NCBI GenBank assembly: GCA_963756545.1
Contig: CAVWNY010000001.1
Coordinates: 124,001 to 188,000, forward strand
Source of the DNA: DATFDN01 sp963756545
GTDB taxonomy: Bacteria; Pseudomonadota; Alphaproteobacteria; Acetobacterales; Acetobacteraceae
Direction of reading: 5' to 3'
Length of the DNA stretch: 64,000 bases
Under the pieces are notes generated by a model that saw nothing but the letters and a program-made list of their open reading frames with translations, was not told where the DNA came from and did not search any database. A program made the translations under genes and the position numbers. Shown one piece after another: positions 62,766-64,000 of this stretch (its first letter is position 1; every line of letters starts with the position of its first letter).

Positions 62766-63683
62766 ATGCGCCTGCTGGCCGCGCGTCTGGCGATGGTCCC
62801 GCTCATCGTGTTCGGCGTGGTGACGATCCTGTTCCTGATCTTCAAGGCGGTCCCCGGTGACGAGGCGACCATGGTCGCGGGCGCCACCGCCACGCAGGCG
62901 GAGATCGACACCATCCGTGTCCAGCTTGGCCTCGACCGGCCCTTGGTGGTGCAATACGTCGGGCATCTCGCCGGGCTGGCGCGCGGTGATTTCGGCTACT
63001 CCACGACGTTCCGGGGCAATCCGCTCCCCTACATCGTCGCGCGGATTCCGGCGACGGTCCTGCTCACCGCCAGCGCCATCGCGCTGACCATCCTGATCGG
63101 CATTCCGGCCGGCGTCACCGCCGCCTCGCTGCAAGACCGCTGGCCCGATCTGGCGATCTCGGGCGGCGTTGTCGCGTTTTTGGCGGTGCCGAATTTCTGG
63201 CTCGGCATGATGCTGATCGCGGTGTTCTCCGTCGGTCTGCACTGGCTGCCGAGCTTCGGATTCCACGGCCCGGCCTCGCTGATCATGCCGACGCTGGCCC
63301 TCGCGGCGCGGCTGATTGCGCTGATTGCACGCCTCACCCGCGGCCTGGTGATCGAGGAGATGCGCAAGGACTACGTCCGCACCGCGCGCGCCAAGGGACT
63401 GAGTATGCGTCGCGCGCTCTGGCGTCATGTGCTGCGCAACGCGCTGATCCCGACGATCACCGCGATCGGGCTGGAAGCCGGTTATCTTCTCGGCGGCTCC
63501 GTGGTGGTGGAGCGGCTGTTCGCGTGGCCTGGAATCGGTGATCTGCTGCTGAACGCGATCGGCAACCGCGATTACACGCTGGTGCAAGGCATTACCGTGC
63601 TGTTCGTCCTCGGGTTCCTCGCCATCAACATGATCGTGGACGTGCTCTTCGTCCTGGTGAACCCGCGGCTGCGTCATGCCTGA
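62766..63683 (+). CDS. Peptide-type ABC transporter permease (DppB-like), third system
   Basis: DppB/OppB-type permease, 305 residues. KAVPGDEATMV after helix 1 is a variant of the usual PGDP. GDFGYSTTFRGNPLP and RTARAKGLSMRRALWRHVL (ATPase-contact loop) follow. Its stop overlaps the start of the next permease. Part of the run metallopeptidase, PLP enzyme, binding protein, permeases. Confidence 0.93.
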   Translation: MRLLAARLAMVPLIVFGVVTILFLIFKAVPGDEATMVAGATATQAEIDTIRVQLGLDRPLVVQYVGHLAGLARGDFGYSTTFRGNPLPYIVARIPATVLLTASAIALTILIGIPAGVTAASLQDRWPDLAISGGVVAFLAVPNFWLGMMLIAVFSVGLHWLPSFGFHGPASLIMPTLALAARLIALIARLTRGLVIEEMRKDYVRTARAKGLSMRRALWRHVLRNALIPTITAIGLEAGYLLGGSVVVERLFAWPGIGDLLLNAIGNRDYTLVQGITVLFVLGFLAINMIVDVLFVLVNPRLRHA

Positions 63684-64000
63684 GATGGCCATCGCCTCGC
63701 GCCGGGGCCGGCGGGCGCCGATCAGCCGGCCGCTCGCCATAGGCTCCTTCCTGCTCGCGGTGTTCCTCGCGCTCAGTCTGTGCGGGCCGGCGATCGCGCC
63801 CTACAATCCGACTGCGCAGGATTTGCTCGCGCTGCTCGCCCCGCCGAGCGGCGCGCATTGGCTCGGCACCGACGAGGTCGGCCGCGACATTCTCTCCCGC
63901 GTGCTGGCGGGCACGCGCATCACCATGATGATCGCGCTCGTGCCCGTGCTACTGGCCGGCATCGCCGGCGTGACGCTTGGGCTGATGAGCGGCTATTTCG
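63676..64000 (+). CDS. Peptide-type ABC transporter permease (DppC-like), cut by window end
   Basis: The first 108 codons of a DppC/OppC-type permease. A basic start (ASRRGRRAPISR) and first helix lead to HWLGTDEVGRDILSRVLAGT, the family signature. The ATG at 63676 overlaps the preceding gene by 8 bp; an in-frame ATG at 63685 avoids the overlap, and neither has a good ribosome site. The ATPase genes presumably lie beyond the window. Confidence 0.9.
   Translation, partial: MPEMAIASRRGRRAPISRPLAIGSFLLAVFLALSLCGPAIAPYNPTAQDLLALLAPPSGAHWLGTDEVGRDILSRVLAGTRITMMIALVPVLLAGIAGVTLGLMSGYF

Overview
The window is uniformly GC-rich DNA with tightly packed, often overlapping genes and frequent GTG or TTG starts. 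An mmcB gene, IS427-type IS5 elements, GC-rich palindromic intergenic repeats and many peptide-type ABC transporters point to an alphaproteobacterium. Rhodospirillales/Acetobacteraceae is my best guess. That is inference: no rRNA or other taxonomic marker is present.

Layout. Positions 1-6448 hold a peptide/nickel-type ABC transporter with a two-domain ATPase, two permeases, a divergent TAT-exported binding protein and an ACMSD-type amidohydrolase cut by the window edge. Positions 6491-14935 hold a second complete transporter of this type in one minus-strand run with a class II aldolase, an Ntn-hydrolase of the isoaspartyl peptidase/asparaginase family and a flavin-dependent monooxygenase. A divergent family III CoA-transferase follows. 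Positions 16205-17609 are a repeat-rich gap with an IS5-family element. Positions 17610-20978 form a probable LysR-controlled module: a TehA/SLAC1-type channel, a DUF302 protein and a zinc-free MDR oxidoreductase. An aldo/keto reductase and two acid-type serine peptidases (S10 and S53) follow.

Positions 25746-31458 form an operon of a vWA-like protein and all four subunits of a branched-chain 2-oxoacid dehydrogenase complex. A copy of a dispersed palindromic repeat lies in frame inside the E2 hinge. Positions 31562-41195 form a surface-sugar cluster: C-methyltransferase, nucleotidyltransferase, PIG-L deacetylase, an unrecognised protein, 3,5-epimerase, DUF4910 protein, SDR, epimerase, FkbM methyltransferase and a flavoprotein. 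Two of its genes carry single-base frameshifts. Positions 41570-44814 encode an enoyl-CoA hydratase and two overlapping CoA-transferases. Remnants of two tandem amidohydrolases follow, scarred by deletion, frameshift and nonsense mutation.

Positions 46443-56306 are a complete type I-E CRISPR-Cas locus (cas3, cas8e, cse2, cas7e, cas5e, cas6e, cas1, cas2) with a short leader and 19 repeats separated by 18 spacers. Its left edge abuts a 5'-truncated amidohydrolase. After the array come argB, a solitary binding protein, mmcB, a pterin dehydratase, and an operon of a small zinc metallopeptidase, a PLP enzyme and a further peptide-type transporter that runs off the window.

The main themes are scavenging of small peptides, amino acids or related organic compounds, CoA-thioester catabolism, surface glycan synthesis and CRISPR immunity. 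I found no rRNA or tRNA gene. The clearest unusual points are the in-frame repeat in the E2 gene, the decayed amidohydrolases next to the CRISPR locus, and the paired frameshifts in the glycan cluster. I did not find a convincing wholly new system.
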